From positions 434,001 through 498,000 of the forward strand of contig RCTD01000007.1 of assembly GCA_014898415.1 (NCBI GenBank): a stretch of DNA of 64,000 nucleotides, read 5' to 3'. How positions within the stretch are numbered: the first letter of the stretch is position 1; every line of letters begins with the position of its first letter. This DNA comes from Stromatinia cepivora (lineage: Eukaryota; Ascomycota; Leotiomycetes; Helotiales; Sclerotiniaceae). The notes beneath the pieces were generated by a model. That model did no database searches, had not been told where the DNA came from, and saw only the letters and a program-made list of their open reading frames with translations. Made by a program: the position numbers and the translations under genes. Shown piece by piece: positions 47,259-58,345 of the stretch.

Positions 47259-49243
47259 TCAAGCCTTCTCAATATTACCTCTACCCTTTCTCCTCACCAA
47301 ACTCCCAAGAAAACTTCCCTCGCATGTTCTCCCCACCTTCTCTCCCCCATCTACATTAGTTGTCCCCTCCTCACCTCCTTTAGTAATCCACGCATTTCCT
47401 AATCCCGCACTTGCGCCTACACCCAACCATAAAAACGCCGAGATAGCATAGAAAGCCAACACTATTCCTCTTTTCGCCATATCTCTCACGTAATCTTGTT
47501 CTACCGATGATAAAGTCGAGATGCCCGAGAAACTTGCCGTCGTGGTACCGGATACGGAAATCCCAGAGGATGAAAGATGGTTATTGAAGATGTTAAGCAT
47601 GATTGTTAAGGCGAGGGTACCACCAAGTGAAGAAGAAAGAGACATCATTGAGACCAGTGATGCAATTTGTGTGGGATAATGGCCTATTGCATGAAGTGTA
47701 CCAGGCATGAGCCGGATTCCCGTCCCGACACCAGTAAGAGCAAGCATGCCATATATAGTGGAGAGATGGCCCCAAGAAAGGGCTGCAGCGAGTATAGTGA
47801 TACCGAGCGGCTCGATGATCGTGCCGAGGAAGAGCGGATACCATGTTTGGCGCGGAAATACATTGCAGGCGAACATGGCGAAGTACACGCCGCCTGCTAG
47901 GCCCGGGATGTAGTAAAGAAGATTCTTACCTCCTTCGCTAGAGGAAAACTGTAGGACGAGGACAAAGTATATATCGACGAAGTAGAAGACGGCGTACATG
48001 GCCATGCCAGTGATGAAGTTGATGTACATTAAAAGTCCAGAGTTGCGGCTTAAGATGAGCTTGAATGGAAGCACGGCGCGGCGATATGGGTATCGAACTG
48101 CCAGTGCTGAGCCTGGCATCATGAGGTATTCCCAGACGAGAAATAGAATAAGGAGGAGAGAACCTAAGACGAGAGGAACGATCACCTTGGCGTCCGACCA
48201 GGTGTAGTATGCCCCAGCCCAGGTAATGGCGAGAATAAAAAGGCCCATTCCGAAGAGAAATAGGAATTGTCCTCCGAAATCAAGTGTGGAGAGTCTGCTC
48301 ATGAATGTTTGAGGTCCTTCCATTTCGGTACCGTCGTCCGTTCGTCTGATTGTTTGAGGCCCGAGCAATATTGGCCGAAGAAGAAAATGTGCACCAACCA
48401 TACCCACGAGCGCAATGGGGATATTAATTATGAAGCACCATCGCCACGAAACTTGAGTCAGATATCCTCCGATGACAGGTCCAAATCCATAAGCAAGACC
48501 ACCGACCACAGCAAATAAGCTATTGTTCTTGGCATTTTCTTTGAGCGACACTTTATCAGCAAGGAGAACTTTGGTCAAGATTAAGAGTCCGGAGCAACCA
48601 AATCCTTGGAGAGCTCGACCGAAAAGCAACATGGTAAAAGCAGTTACTGGCGCGCCAGCACAAAGGGCACTTCCAATTAAAGTAAGAATTAAGGCTGCTT
48701 GGAGAGTTGCATATCGACCAAAGATGTCGGCGAGTTGGCCCCAAGCGGGTATGAAAGTCGTGGCAGTTAGGTTGAAAGCGGAGATAATCCAATTCAGTTG
48801 TGAGAGTTGGTCTTGAAAGCCGTTAGTTGTGATGAATTCTGAAGAAAAGGGAATGTCAAAGGCTTACTGAAATCCGAAGCAATGAAAGGTAAAGCACCAG
48901 CAATAATGGTAAGATCTAGTCCTTGCACCATATATGGTAACATCAGTCCAGCAGTTAATCTCCACCTATATCTACTTAATGCTTTCTTTTCTTGTTCGCA
49001 AAAAGTACATGGTCCATCATGAGATATGCCTATCTGTGATTCGTTTTTGGTACCTTCTCTATCTTCGATGTTTCTTGCTTGAGATTCTAGAGGAATTGCT
49101 GAGTCTTGCTCTTCTGACGTGAGACCTAGGATGTTATTTCTATGTTTGCAAGATTTTGAAGATTCCGGGTTTGTGGAGGGACCTGATGGGATCGAAGGCT
49201 TGTCCCTCGTCGCCTTCCATTTTCTGTACAGGTAAATGGCCAT
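47259..49243 (-). CDS. MFS drug:H+ antiporter-type exporter (DHA2/14-TM group), 642 residues
   Basis: Exons on the minus strand are 49243..48868 and 48811..47259. The 56 bp intron has a GTAAGC donor, an ACTAAC branch site and an AAG acceptor, giving IASDFNQLSQLNWIISAFNL. A nearer TTCAG acceptor would leave a 29 bp intron and was rejected. The N-terminal 95 residues are soluble and Ser-rich. Transmembrane segments follow from the MLPYMVQGLDLTIIAGALPF region onward. Motifs include GQLADIFGR (motif A) and FGPVIGGYLTQVSWRWCFII (antiporter motif C). The family exports toxins, drugs or metabolites across the plasma membrane. The start is uncertain: an alternative spliced start (MEGDEGQAFD...) is possible. 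It diverges from a Zn2Cys6 activator across 1.1 kb. Confidence 0.88.
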
Positions 49244-50368
49244 CTGCACGTGTGAAGTTTAGGATAAATGCCCTGAAGACTGAAAAATTTCGGGGAAGAG
49301 TATTACAACCGCCAACTAGAGCGTATCGAAGCACTGCAAGGTAAAAGAAGTGTAATGGGTATCCAGCAAGACGATAAGGCGGAAATACAACGATTTATGA
49401 CGACCATAGGGCCCACTTCACGATGGTCAAATTAGAAGATCGGGATACTAATAAAGCCCTACGATGACAACCCACTTAGCTGAGCCACTTTAACTATAGC
49501 GGGGCTGCATCTGAGCATTTAACCTCACGTAATTGACTCTAGATGTCTACGGGACTTCATGATGGCCAAAGTAGGAAATTGGAATGCTTCGATATTACGG
49601 CTGTACGGTACAAAACTACTTAGCGAGTCACGTTGTTGACCAGCTGAAGGGCCTCATATAAGGCATATGTCTCGTTTACTACTGTGAGCAATGCCTCCTT
49701 GTACTAGTTATACTAGTGCAAAGAAATTGGAAAGGTTCGAGTTGAAGAAAACAATTCGTCCATGAACGAGGATGACGAGATTTCTGGGTCCCCAATTGTC
49801 AATGCGGGAAGAAATGCGCCTTGTCAAATTGACTAGGTTAGTTGTCCCCGTCCCACTTCCCGTAAGAACACAAAGGGCTACGGCACGCTTAGCCAATTAA
49901 AGGACTCCGACGACCGCTTCTGAGCTGACATTCCGGCCTTTTTCATTGGTTAACTTCCTCATACCCCCGAAAAGGAAATACAGACGAGATCAGTCAACCA
50001 ATCATATCGAATGTCGTTCTTCTCCATTATATTCACGTGATCTGCTTATCATCTACACAGGAGACATCCATATGAGATCAATCAGCCCAGAAATATGTTT
50101 GAAGATCTCACATTCCCATTAAAGTTTCGCTACTTCCCTTGGCTACCTTATTAGGATTGTACCCTTTAATACACAAACTTCTTCCATTCTTGTTTGAGAC
50201 CATCATTGCGAAGGGTGTAGTGTTCCAAACTCATTTGTCCTATTGCGCTGGCTGTTAGTTGAGCTTGTTCTTGAGAACTGCCCCCTAAAAGACGTACGGT
50301 CTCAAAGCGGTTCAGTGGAGTATCAAACACGAAATTCTGTTGCCTAAGCAAACAACATCGGGTCAAGC
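49244..50368. promoter_or_regulatory. Shared intergenic region of exporter and Zn2Cys6 activator
   Basis: 1.1 kb between two divergent start codons. It holds CGG-type triplets that Zn2Cys6 proteins can bind: a direct CGG-N5-CGG at 49598-49608 and CCG-N4-CCG at 49907-49916. CCAAT sequences lie at about 49893 and 49999. These are short and expected by chance at some rate; co-regulation is an inference. Confidence 0.45.
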
Positions 50369-52099
50369 ATGGTTTTCTGTGGCCGGCCTTCTAAAGGATG
50401 CCATGCATGCCGAGCCAAGAAAACAAAAGTAAGTTAGCCTGCAACCTAGTTTATTTGAAACATTATCTGTATGCCATGAAGCATTTCTACGACCATAGAC
50501 ATTTACTGAAATATATGGTAGTGTGATGCAATACCCACCGGATGCACTCAATGCTTGAATGCCGGCCGACTGTGTCCCGGGTACAGATCTCAAGTTGATC
50601 TGATTTTCCGAGAGGAGACGAAGAGTGTCATCAAGAAAGCAAAAGTCAAACACGAGAAGGCCAAGCAAAGGAACGCGGGATCTATTCCTCCCAACTCCAT
50701 TCCTCCTTACTCAACCACCCCTTCACCATCTTCAAGCCGAGGACTCTCTCCACGCGATGTAGTTGTTAGAAATCCCCAACCCAGCCAGATTATCTCTATC
50801 AACTATTTCAATATAACACCATCAATTGAAGATAAAGCTACCGCGTTCTTCCTATCAAATTATGTGATAGGTGATCATGGTCCAACTCGAGGACATCTCG
50901 ATCATCTTTCTGACTTGTACGAATCCGACAGCATGGATGACAATCTAGTCGCGGCAGTTCATGCCGTTGGTCTGGCTGGCTATTCACATTTAGCGAAAGC
51001 CCCCCACCTTATTAATCAAGCACGCGCACAATACGCCAGATCACTGCAACTCACCAACGCTGCCCTTCAATCTCCAACCGCCGTCAAGAAAGACAGTACT
51101 TTATTGGCAATCTTGATCCTTGGTATCTTCGAAACTATTACAGGTCGTAATCAAAAGTCGATGAAAGCATGGGCAGAACATATTCATGGTGCGGCTGCAG
51201 TTATAAAACTTCGAGGCCCGGAGGCTATCAGATCAAAAGGAGGTATACGTTTGTTGGCTCAAGTAACTTCGAGCCTATTAACATCATGTATCCAAAGGGA
51301 TATCCCCATACCTAAATACATTGGTGAAATGACAGCCTTTGCGGAAAAAGCCATGACAAATATTGATCCAGCCTGGATAGCTCAGAGAGTAATGATCGAT
51401 TACACAGCTTTCAATGCCAGGTATCACGCAGGTCATTATACTGATCCTCATGAACTCCTTGATGATGCCAGGGTTTTGAATGAGAGATTCCTCGCATTCT
51501 TTACAAAAGTACCGAAAGGATGGGAATATGCAACCATCCAAACGAAAGATGATCCACATATTGTGTTCGATGGTTACTATCACATTTACTACGATCATTG
51601 GGTGGCTCAGATATGGAACGCGTTAAGGGGACTCAGGATTCTACTGAACGAAACAATCCGAGAGGTTTTGTTGAAAGACTTTGCTTCCACAACACCATGC
51701 TTACTCGGCCCCAAATATGCAGAGCGATTCCAGATATGCACCGAAATTATATACCAGCTTCAAGCCGATATATTAGCAAGCGTACCTCAACACATGGGCT
51801 ACACATCTAAAAACACAACACCTCCACAACCGTGGAGCGGCTTCCAAAAGAACGGGTTCGAGACGGAATTCCCCACGATTCGATTTTCGGGTGGATATTT
51901 TCTCATTTGGCCCTTGTACCTCGTGGGTAACCTACGCATGTCCACTGCGGAAGTTCGCACGTTTTGCGTGAGGAATTTGCGATATATTGGAACGCGGATG
52001 GGCATTGAACATGCCAATCTTCTGGCTACTATTATGGAGCAAAAGATTCCTATTACCGTGTGGCAAGAGCAGAAACCCAATTTCTTCATGCAATCATGA
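50369..52099 (+). CDS. Zn2Cys6 transcription factor with fungal-specific regulatory domain, 545 residues
   Basis: Exons are 50369..50428 and 50522..52099. The intron (GTAAGT, GGTAG) falls inside the zinc cluster and joins GCHACRAKKTK to CDAIPTGCTQCLNAGRLCPG, giving CX2CX6CX6CX2CX6C exactly. A basic linker (about 45-60) and a Ser/Pro-rich stretch follow, then a long helical middle region of the fungal-specific transcription factor type (ATAFFLSNYVIGDHGPTRGH, then AVGLAGYSHL and ILGIFETITGRNQKS). The protein is a nuclear DNA-binding activator or repressor that usually recognises CGG triplets. The adjacent exporter gene is its most likely local target, but this is inference. The DNA-binding half is lost if exon 1 is overlooked and the frame is started at 50555. 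Confidence 0.92.
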
Positions 52100-54490
52100 A
52101 TACGGATCCTACGCATCATGATGAAAGTCCGAACGATGGAATGCAGTACAATTAGACATTATCCATCTAATTAGTTGTCAAATTTACTTCATTTGAGGAT
52201 AAAGTTGTTGATCTACGTCACCCACCCTGGTTAGGAAACCCCGACATCATCCATCGCGATAATTAGTTCAGTTCTTCATTAACTAGCGCTGGACAAACCT
52301 CTTTGCTTGCACATCGCACATCGCGCTCCCATTGTCCCACCCACCAGCTATTCCATCCCAGTATATGCACACACACATCAAGGATGATCAAGCCTTGCAT
52401 AATAAGAACTTACAGTACCCCTCTACTCATATTAGTCGATCTCCAATTTTACACCAAAAACAGCCAAAATACATAGTCCTCACTTGAATATTTTGATATA
52501 ATAGAAAATTCAATAAATAAATTCCTTTATAATTTTGATTATTTATATATAAAAGATTATATATAATAAATTTCAAAACATCCAAAAATCTATTCATTGA
52601 ATAATAATAGTTTTAAATTGAAACTTTTATTTTTTTATTTTTAATTTTCCCCGCAAAAATCAAATTATATTTATTTACTTTGTTAATTTTCTATCTTGAT
52701 TATATATAGTAATCATCAACAGATATTCGTCGGTTCTTAAAAATATACCAAAAATAATCGTTTTGCCCTATTTATAATTCCAAAAAATTATATATTCAAT
52801 ATAATTATAATCATTTGAAAAACTATATTGTTATGAAAAGTCTTGCGATCCCCTATATTCTATAAGGGATTAAGGGTATACTTTCCAATCGGGAAAAGAC
52901 TCTTCTAGATTCTATCAAATTCTTCGATTGATAGATAATCCTAATATACTAACTATACTTGAATAACTATCGAAGATTTTATTATTACACCGTTCATATA
53001 TAGATTTTCCCGTCTATACCGGAAATGATATATACATATTACATAATAAATCAGCTTCAATTCACATGAGTCAAGCAGTCCGAGTTTTTCTCTTGATTCT
53101 GTAGCTTCAATATCATAGTATAGTAAGATCTTCCATACATCACAGTACAATATGGCATATACACAAAACAACACATCTCAAAAAATGCACATGTATAGCT
53201 CAGGAAGATCTTCATTGTTATTTATTCCCCATCCCACTTCCCCCTTCCCCTCCCCCTCCCCTGACTTATCTCAATTCTGATATCTTTATTTCTCATCTTT
53301 TCATATACTCATCTCTCTTTCTATACGATTCCATTCCATTCCATCCCATTCAATTCCATTTCGTTTCCACCCATCCACACTCTATCAATCAACTAAACCA
53401 CCCAAAAAATGAAACCTTCCCCCCATCCTTCCCAAGCCACACCTTATTCCTTTCTCAAAGAAGCCCGAAGCTCAAAAGCTACAGCTAAAGATCAAAGATT
53501 AAGCTCTTCAAAATGATTCAACACAGCCATCACGACCACGATCACATCTGTATCCCATATGCATACAACCAAATAAAAAAAAACCCCCACCCCGCAGAGT
53601 CCAATAATCCAGACCGTCATATAAGTGCCCCATCCATCATGCAAGAAGGCCCAAGGGGAAAAGAAACAAGTTCCTCCATCCTAGGATATGAAACGCCAAA
53701 AGAAGTATTCCCATCATAAAATTCCAGTGGAGTGAAACAGAAACAACGCATAGAGCCAGTCCAGCAGAATCGTATATGCTCGTTCCCACAATGCTCCATT
53801 CCGTACAATCCAGTCCAGTCCCATCCAATCCCATGCCATCCCAAAAACTCGGCCCGCGAAACATTTGATGTGAGGGTAAACCTGTGAAAAGGAACAAAGA
53901 AACAAGTCAAACGTAGTATACCCACTACATGCTATGTTGCCAAAAATTGAAAACAAAAGAAAATTCTATGATCAAATGAGTGGAGTTGTTTTTCTGTGAA
54001 ATGACATAAATCATTCACACAAAAGCATGTTGGAGTATGCAAATAGACAGACCCCTTAAAATGCAATCGCAAGCAAAAACGCGCAGCGCGAGCCACTTTT
54101 AATGTCCCAGCCCTATGTATATTAATGCTGCCCGCGCCGTTTCGAAATGAAAATCGCAATCCCTGTGCTGTGATATTGCAGTCGCAGAATGCTGAAGTTG
54201 GTATCCTTTGCTATTCCCCCTAAAAAAAAATTGCGCCTCGCTGAAATAAAAACGCTTGGAAAGAAACAAAGTCGAATATGGATCGATCAAACTCTCAAGG
54301 CTCTTCAGATGCGCCATGTGAAATTGAAATTGCTGAACAAAAGAATTGACGACTGTTTCTTTCCAATGAAAATGGAACGTAGTATGGTATCTCGCCTTTT
54401 TTGATACAAACGCCCAAAATGAATTATATTACAAATGATATAGAATGTACAGATGAATTGAATATTGTGGAAGGATGAAGTGAGTTTGAA
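52100..54490. other. AT-rich spacer
   Basis: About 2.4 kb. 52480-52990 is very AT-rich. 53225-53400 is pyrimidine-rich with CCATT repeats. No gene supported. Confidence 0.55.
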
Positions 54491-57400
54491 TCATTGGTGA
54501 CCACTATCGACAGGAGGTTTTGGTGATAGAGGTGTTCGGTTGAAGACGGTACGACCGAGACTCTTTAGTACGCCGACGCTTTCATTTGCTTCGGCATTGA
54601 CATAGATACTTGTAGCTGGATCGATCTTGACGCGACAGAAGAGTGTGGAAAAGAGGAATTGATCACCGTTTGTGTCGTAGAGAGGTAGAGTGCGGTAACC
54701 TTGTTTGAGACTGCTAAGTTTGGCAGTATATGTAGCCAAAGGTAAAGTTTTATCATTGTAACCGTGACCATCCGAGGAGCATCTGACAGTCCAACGAACG
54801 AAAACAAGTTCTGGGAATTTGGTTGTTAGAGCGAAGTTGAATTTCTTATTGAAAACTGGATTGAAGCCATTTTCTTGAACGATATGTGTACGACGCTTAT
54901 GAGGAGCTCCTAAACCAGAAGAGCCATCCTTAGCAGAAGCGTCAAGGCCACCTTCGCCAATGACTCCTTTGGTTTCCTTGCTCTTGTCATCAGCATGGTA
55001 AACTTCGACTTCAACATATGGATCGACAGAACGATTAGAAGGGAGACCCTTTGGGCGCATGAGTTGTTGAGCAGAGATGATATCAATTGAGAAGTTAACA
55101 TTCTTGCGCTCTCGCTTGACATGATCAGCACCTGCTTCCTCGGGAACACTAGGAAGCATTTTAATCTCTCGAAGTTCGCTTGGTTTGAGGACGTAACCGG
55201 ATTGATCAGTGCCACCTGCGAACATAGCATCATTGATTTGCATACCGAGATCATGAGTTTGCCAATTGAGAGCTACCATTTGGACACTTCTTCGCCAATA
55301 TTTGAGAGGATCGAAATTGGTGGATGCGACACGCCATCCGTTGGGATATACTCGCATGAGATATCTCATATTGTGCCTGGTCATCGCACGGCGATCAACC
55401 TGGGTCTTGCTATTCCTATCAAACGTAGATTCCATGAATGAAAAGATGTGATTGTAAGTTTTGCTATCGGGATCATCGAAACCACGGAATTTGACACCAG
55501 CACTGTAGATACCAAGCTCGCCAAGGACCTTGACAATCTTGCTAGTTTTGGGCTTATCCTTAGGTCTGTCTTCGTTTCCTTCACTGTCGCTACTGCTGCT
55601 ACTTGTAGTTTCGTCAGTTCCAGTCCTTCGAATGTTTTGCTTGATATTGCTCCCACTGGAGGTTGAACTTGGTGTAGGTAGGAGGGAGCCACTAGAAATG
55701 CTTGAGTTATCGAGCTGGATAGGATAGACGCGAGGTGAGCCAAGACTGTTTCCACGAGACCGACCATTGACCTTGGTCGGAGTTTCATCGGTTCTGGGTT
55801 TCTTGACCTTGATCAGGATTCGATCCATCAATTGAGAAGGCGAAGGGAGTTCTTGAGACGAAGGATCAAGAGGCTCTGTGACCAGTAAGGAACCGCAGGC
55901 GTCCTTTATGATCTGAGCCATAGCTGCTTGCTGGGCATCATTGCAATGAACCTCAAGAGAAATCCATAATGGAAAGTGAGATTTGACAAAGGCATATTTC
56001 GCGATGGTGTACATCACGTCAGAGAACATGATGGGTCTGGTCATCGTATGTCCATGATTGACAATAGGTCGCCCATCTTTGCCATCCCAGCAATCAATTT
56101 CTACACATCTGCAGCCTTTGATCAGAGCTGATATGTAAGCCTCAACACTTGATTCACCAGCGACCTGTCGACCCATGAGATAAGTATTGTGAGAACTAGA
56201 AATGAAGTACTCATGCATAGGACGATTGAGGGGAAATGTTTCGGGCATAGTCTCGAGAGGAACATTGTGGATGGATGTGAAAAAAGTGGCAAGGGCTTCT
56301 TCACTCATTCGTGCAGCCTCACCATCTTGTAGTGGCTGATCTCGTGATCTTGATCGACGGGCAAATTTCGCGAAAATAGATTCCCATTTGGCTCGGTCTT
56401 TTTCAACATTCTCCACTTGTACTACGGCGATGAAGTTGATAAATTCTTCGAGTGTGATTCCTTTCGTAGCGTCGGAAGCAAGCTCTCTGTAGATCTTTGA
56501 AACATCTTCTCTGCGCTTCATGAGCTTCACAAACTCTTGAAACTCGGCGAAGTTTAATTTCTTTGACTTTGTAGCATCTGCTTTATGAAATCTCTCGCGC
56601 AGGAATCTGGAGGAAGTGTTAATATGGAGATTTTTGCAAAGTTGCTCGACCCCCTCGAAATTAAGAGCTTCTTCATCTTCAGCATGAGGTATTTCGGAAA
56701 ACTGCTTGGTCATTTCGCCTCGCCAATAGTTCCTGACTGCCTTTTCGTTGAAGGCAACAAGACTTGACATGTTTTCATATCTATGTTTTGATATAGCTTC
56801 AAGGGTTGTTGTCCAGAGGTCGAAAGTTTGTTCATCGGGGGCGATCAAGTGCATAATTTTCGTTGAGCGTCCCGTCGACTTGTGGTCGGGTACAACGTAC
56901 AAGATGGAGAAGAAACGAGGTTCGTCCTGAGGGTCAACTTTGAATTCTTCACGATAATTAAGAGCGTCCGATCCGAGTCGAATTTCCTTGATGTTGTCAA
57001 TGAGAAAGCTTTTCGCGGGTCTCGTCTTGTCCCACGACACTTTACAAGCTTCATCTTCGAGAACAAATGTAAGAAACTTTCTTTTCTTCTTTGTAATTTT
57101 GATCATTGTGGTCCCTTGGAGAAGGATGGTAGGTATGACGGGACCAAATGTGAGGCCTCCGTTACCGCCGCTCGTCATCGTCGAAGAGCAAGCGAACGAA
57201 GCATTGGAGCTTGGATAGTCAGCGGAAAGACCTTCAATTCCTAATGGAGAGTCCACCCATTCGATGCAATCCTCGTGGACATCTTCGTCGGAATCAGAGT
57301 TGAATAAGTTGTGTCTGGAATCTGGAGCTGTATTGGTACTGTCACTTCTGCGTCGCAACATGACTGGTCCAGCACTTTGCTCCCGACTTGTAGTTGTAGA

Positions 57401-57856
57401 TTGTCGTCTGGAGATCTTGTTCGATAACCTCCTCATCAAACCTTGTGATTTATTGCCCGTGAATGCCTCAGCCATGGCAGTTTGACTGTGTTTCCTTGAG
57501 ACTACAGAGTCGGGGAGCGGTTCGAAAGGGGGAAGGCGATGTTCAGGTTCACGCCCACGGGGGCCTTCGGGGGATACTTGTAATGAGGAGTTGTTGGTCA
57601 TAACTTGATTTGTTTCGGGTGACATTATGGGCGATGCTTGTACGGAGCTTGAGGTTGTGACCGAGGACGCCGACATTGGAACGGTAGGGGCGGATGTAAT
57701 AGTGGGAAGGAATTCGGTCCGCACACGCGATATACCACGTCTTCGATTCAAGGAGGATGTTCTCTGTGGATATAGAGACATATGAGGAGATTGCTGTTGT
57801 GTGGGAACTCGTGAGGTAGTAGAAGTCGGATTAGGACTCGAATTAAGAGAAGACAT
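54491..57856 (-). CDS. plc1: Phosphoinositide-specific phospholipase C, 1121 residues
   Basis: An intronless frame of 1121 codons. The first 240 residues are disordered, Ser/Thr/Pro-rich. A PH domain lies at about 242-362, an EF-hand-type region at about 380-510, and the catalytic X domain at about 540-690 (SSSHNTYLMG with the first catalytic His; VEIDCWDG; VNHGHTMTRP with the second). A Ser-rich linker follows to about 770, then the Y domain (GIYSAGVKFRGFDDP, then MRYLMRVYPNGWRVASTNFD) and a C2 domain (SIDIISAQQLMRPKGLP, then SVDPYVEVEVYHADD). The order is that of delta-type PLC. It hydrolyses PIP2 to diacylglycerol and IP3 in a calcium-dependent way and acts upstream of calcineurin in related fungi. 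Catalytic residues look intact. The start at 57856 is supported by the absence of an upstream in-frame Met nearby. Confidence 0.95.
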   Translation of the reverse strand: MSSLNSSPNPTSTTSRVPTQQQSPHMSLYPQRTSSLNRRRGISRVRTEFLPTITSAPTVPMSASSVTTSSSVQASPIMSPETNQVMTNNSSLQVSPEGPRGREPEHRLPPFEPLPDSVVSRKHSQTAMAEAFTGNKSQGLMRRLSNKISRRQSTTTSREQSAGPVMLRRRSDSTNTAPDSRHNLFNSDSDEDVHEDCIEWVDSPLGIEGLSADYPSSNASFACSSTMTSGGNGGLTFGPVIPTILLQGTTMIKITKKKRKFLTFVLEDEACKVSWDKTRPAKSFLIDNIKEIRLGSDALNYREEFKVDPQDEPRFFSILYVVPDHKSTGRSTKIMHLIAPDEQTFDLWTTTLEAISKHRYENMSSLVAFNEKAVRNYWRGEMTKQFSEIPHAEDEEALNFEGVEQLCKNLHINTSSRFLRERFHKADATKSKKLNFAEFQEFVKLMKRREDVSKIYRELASDATKGITLEEFINFIAVVQVENVEKDRAKWESIFAKFARRSRSRDQPLQDGEAARMSEEALATFFTSIHNVPLETMPETFPLNRPMHEYFISSSHNTYLMGRQVAGESSVEAYISALIKGCRCVEIDCWDGKDGRPIVNHGHTMTRPIMFSDVMYTIAKYAFVKSHFPLWISLEVHCNDAQQAAMAQIIKDACGSLLVTEPLDPSSQELPSPSQLMDRILIKVKKPRTDETPTKVNGRSRGNSLGSPRVYPIQLDNSSISSGSLLPTPSSTSSGSNIKQNIRRTGTDETTSSSSSDSEGNEDRPKDKPKTSKIVKVLGELGIYSAGVKFRGFDDPDSKTYNHIFSFMESTFDRNSKTQVDRRAMTRHNMRYLMRVYPNGWRVASTNFDPLKYWRRSVQMVALNWQTHDLGMQINDAMFAGGTDQSGYVLKPSELREIKMLPSVPEEAGADHVKRERKNVNFSIDIISAQQLMRPKGLPSNRSVDPYVEVEVYHADDKSKETKGVIGEGGLDASAKDGSSGLGAPHKRRTHIVQENGFNPVFNKKFNFALTTKFPELVFVRWTVRCSSDGHGYNDKTLPLATYTAKLSSLKQGYRTLPLYDTNGDQFLFSTLFCRVKIDPATSIYVNAEANESVGVLKSLGRTVFNRTPLSPKPPVDSGHQ

Positions 57857-58303
57857 CTTATAAGCAGATTCACTATCAATCCTTTTTGGAACTCAAATGA
57901 AATTGCTTAATGGCGCAGGTTCGTATAATAAACTAATAGCTGAACTCGGGTTTGAGAACACTATACCATATGGATGTGATTGAGCGCATGTCTTTTAATA
58001 TTGCTAGATGATGTATATTCTGGAAATGGTGGTTTTGAAAAGGGAAAATCGATTGGTTGCGCCAGGCCCAGTAACTTCTTTTTCCTTTTGAGTAATCTTA
58101 AATCCTATGTAAATAAGAATGAGACTTCGGATCTGGATGATCTTGCATTCGATCGTAGTTAATCGCAGATGTAGGTGGCCAGTTTAGGAATGACTTATTG
58201 ACCTTGTTGGTAGGAAGGATTTTTTGCGTGTTCGGCTAGGATTGTCTGAAGGGTAGTAAGAGGTGGTAGTTGTTGTGGTGGGGGTTCCTTCGTTTTTGTG
58301 GTG

Positions 58304-58345
58304 GTGCAGGTAAGTGCGGGTAGTGCAGGTAGCGCGGGTAGTGCA
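58304..58345. repeat. 9 bp tandem repeat, about 4-5 copies of GTGCRGGTA
   Basis: Four full copies of GTGCAGGTA/GTGCGGGTA and a partial fifth lie in the spacer 0.45 kb upstream of the plc1 start codon. The copies alternate CAGG and CGGG. Confidence 0.75.

Noticed and set aside
48812..48840. 29 bp intron in the MFS gene ending at TTCAG
   Set aside because: Too short for splicing. The next acceptor gives 56 bp with an ACTAAC branch site and a better family match.
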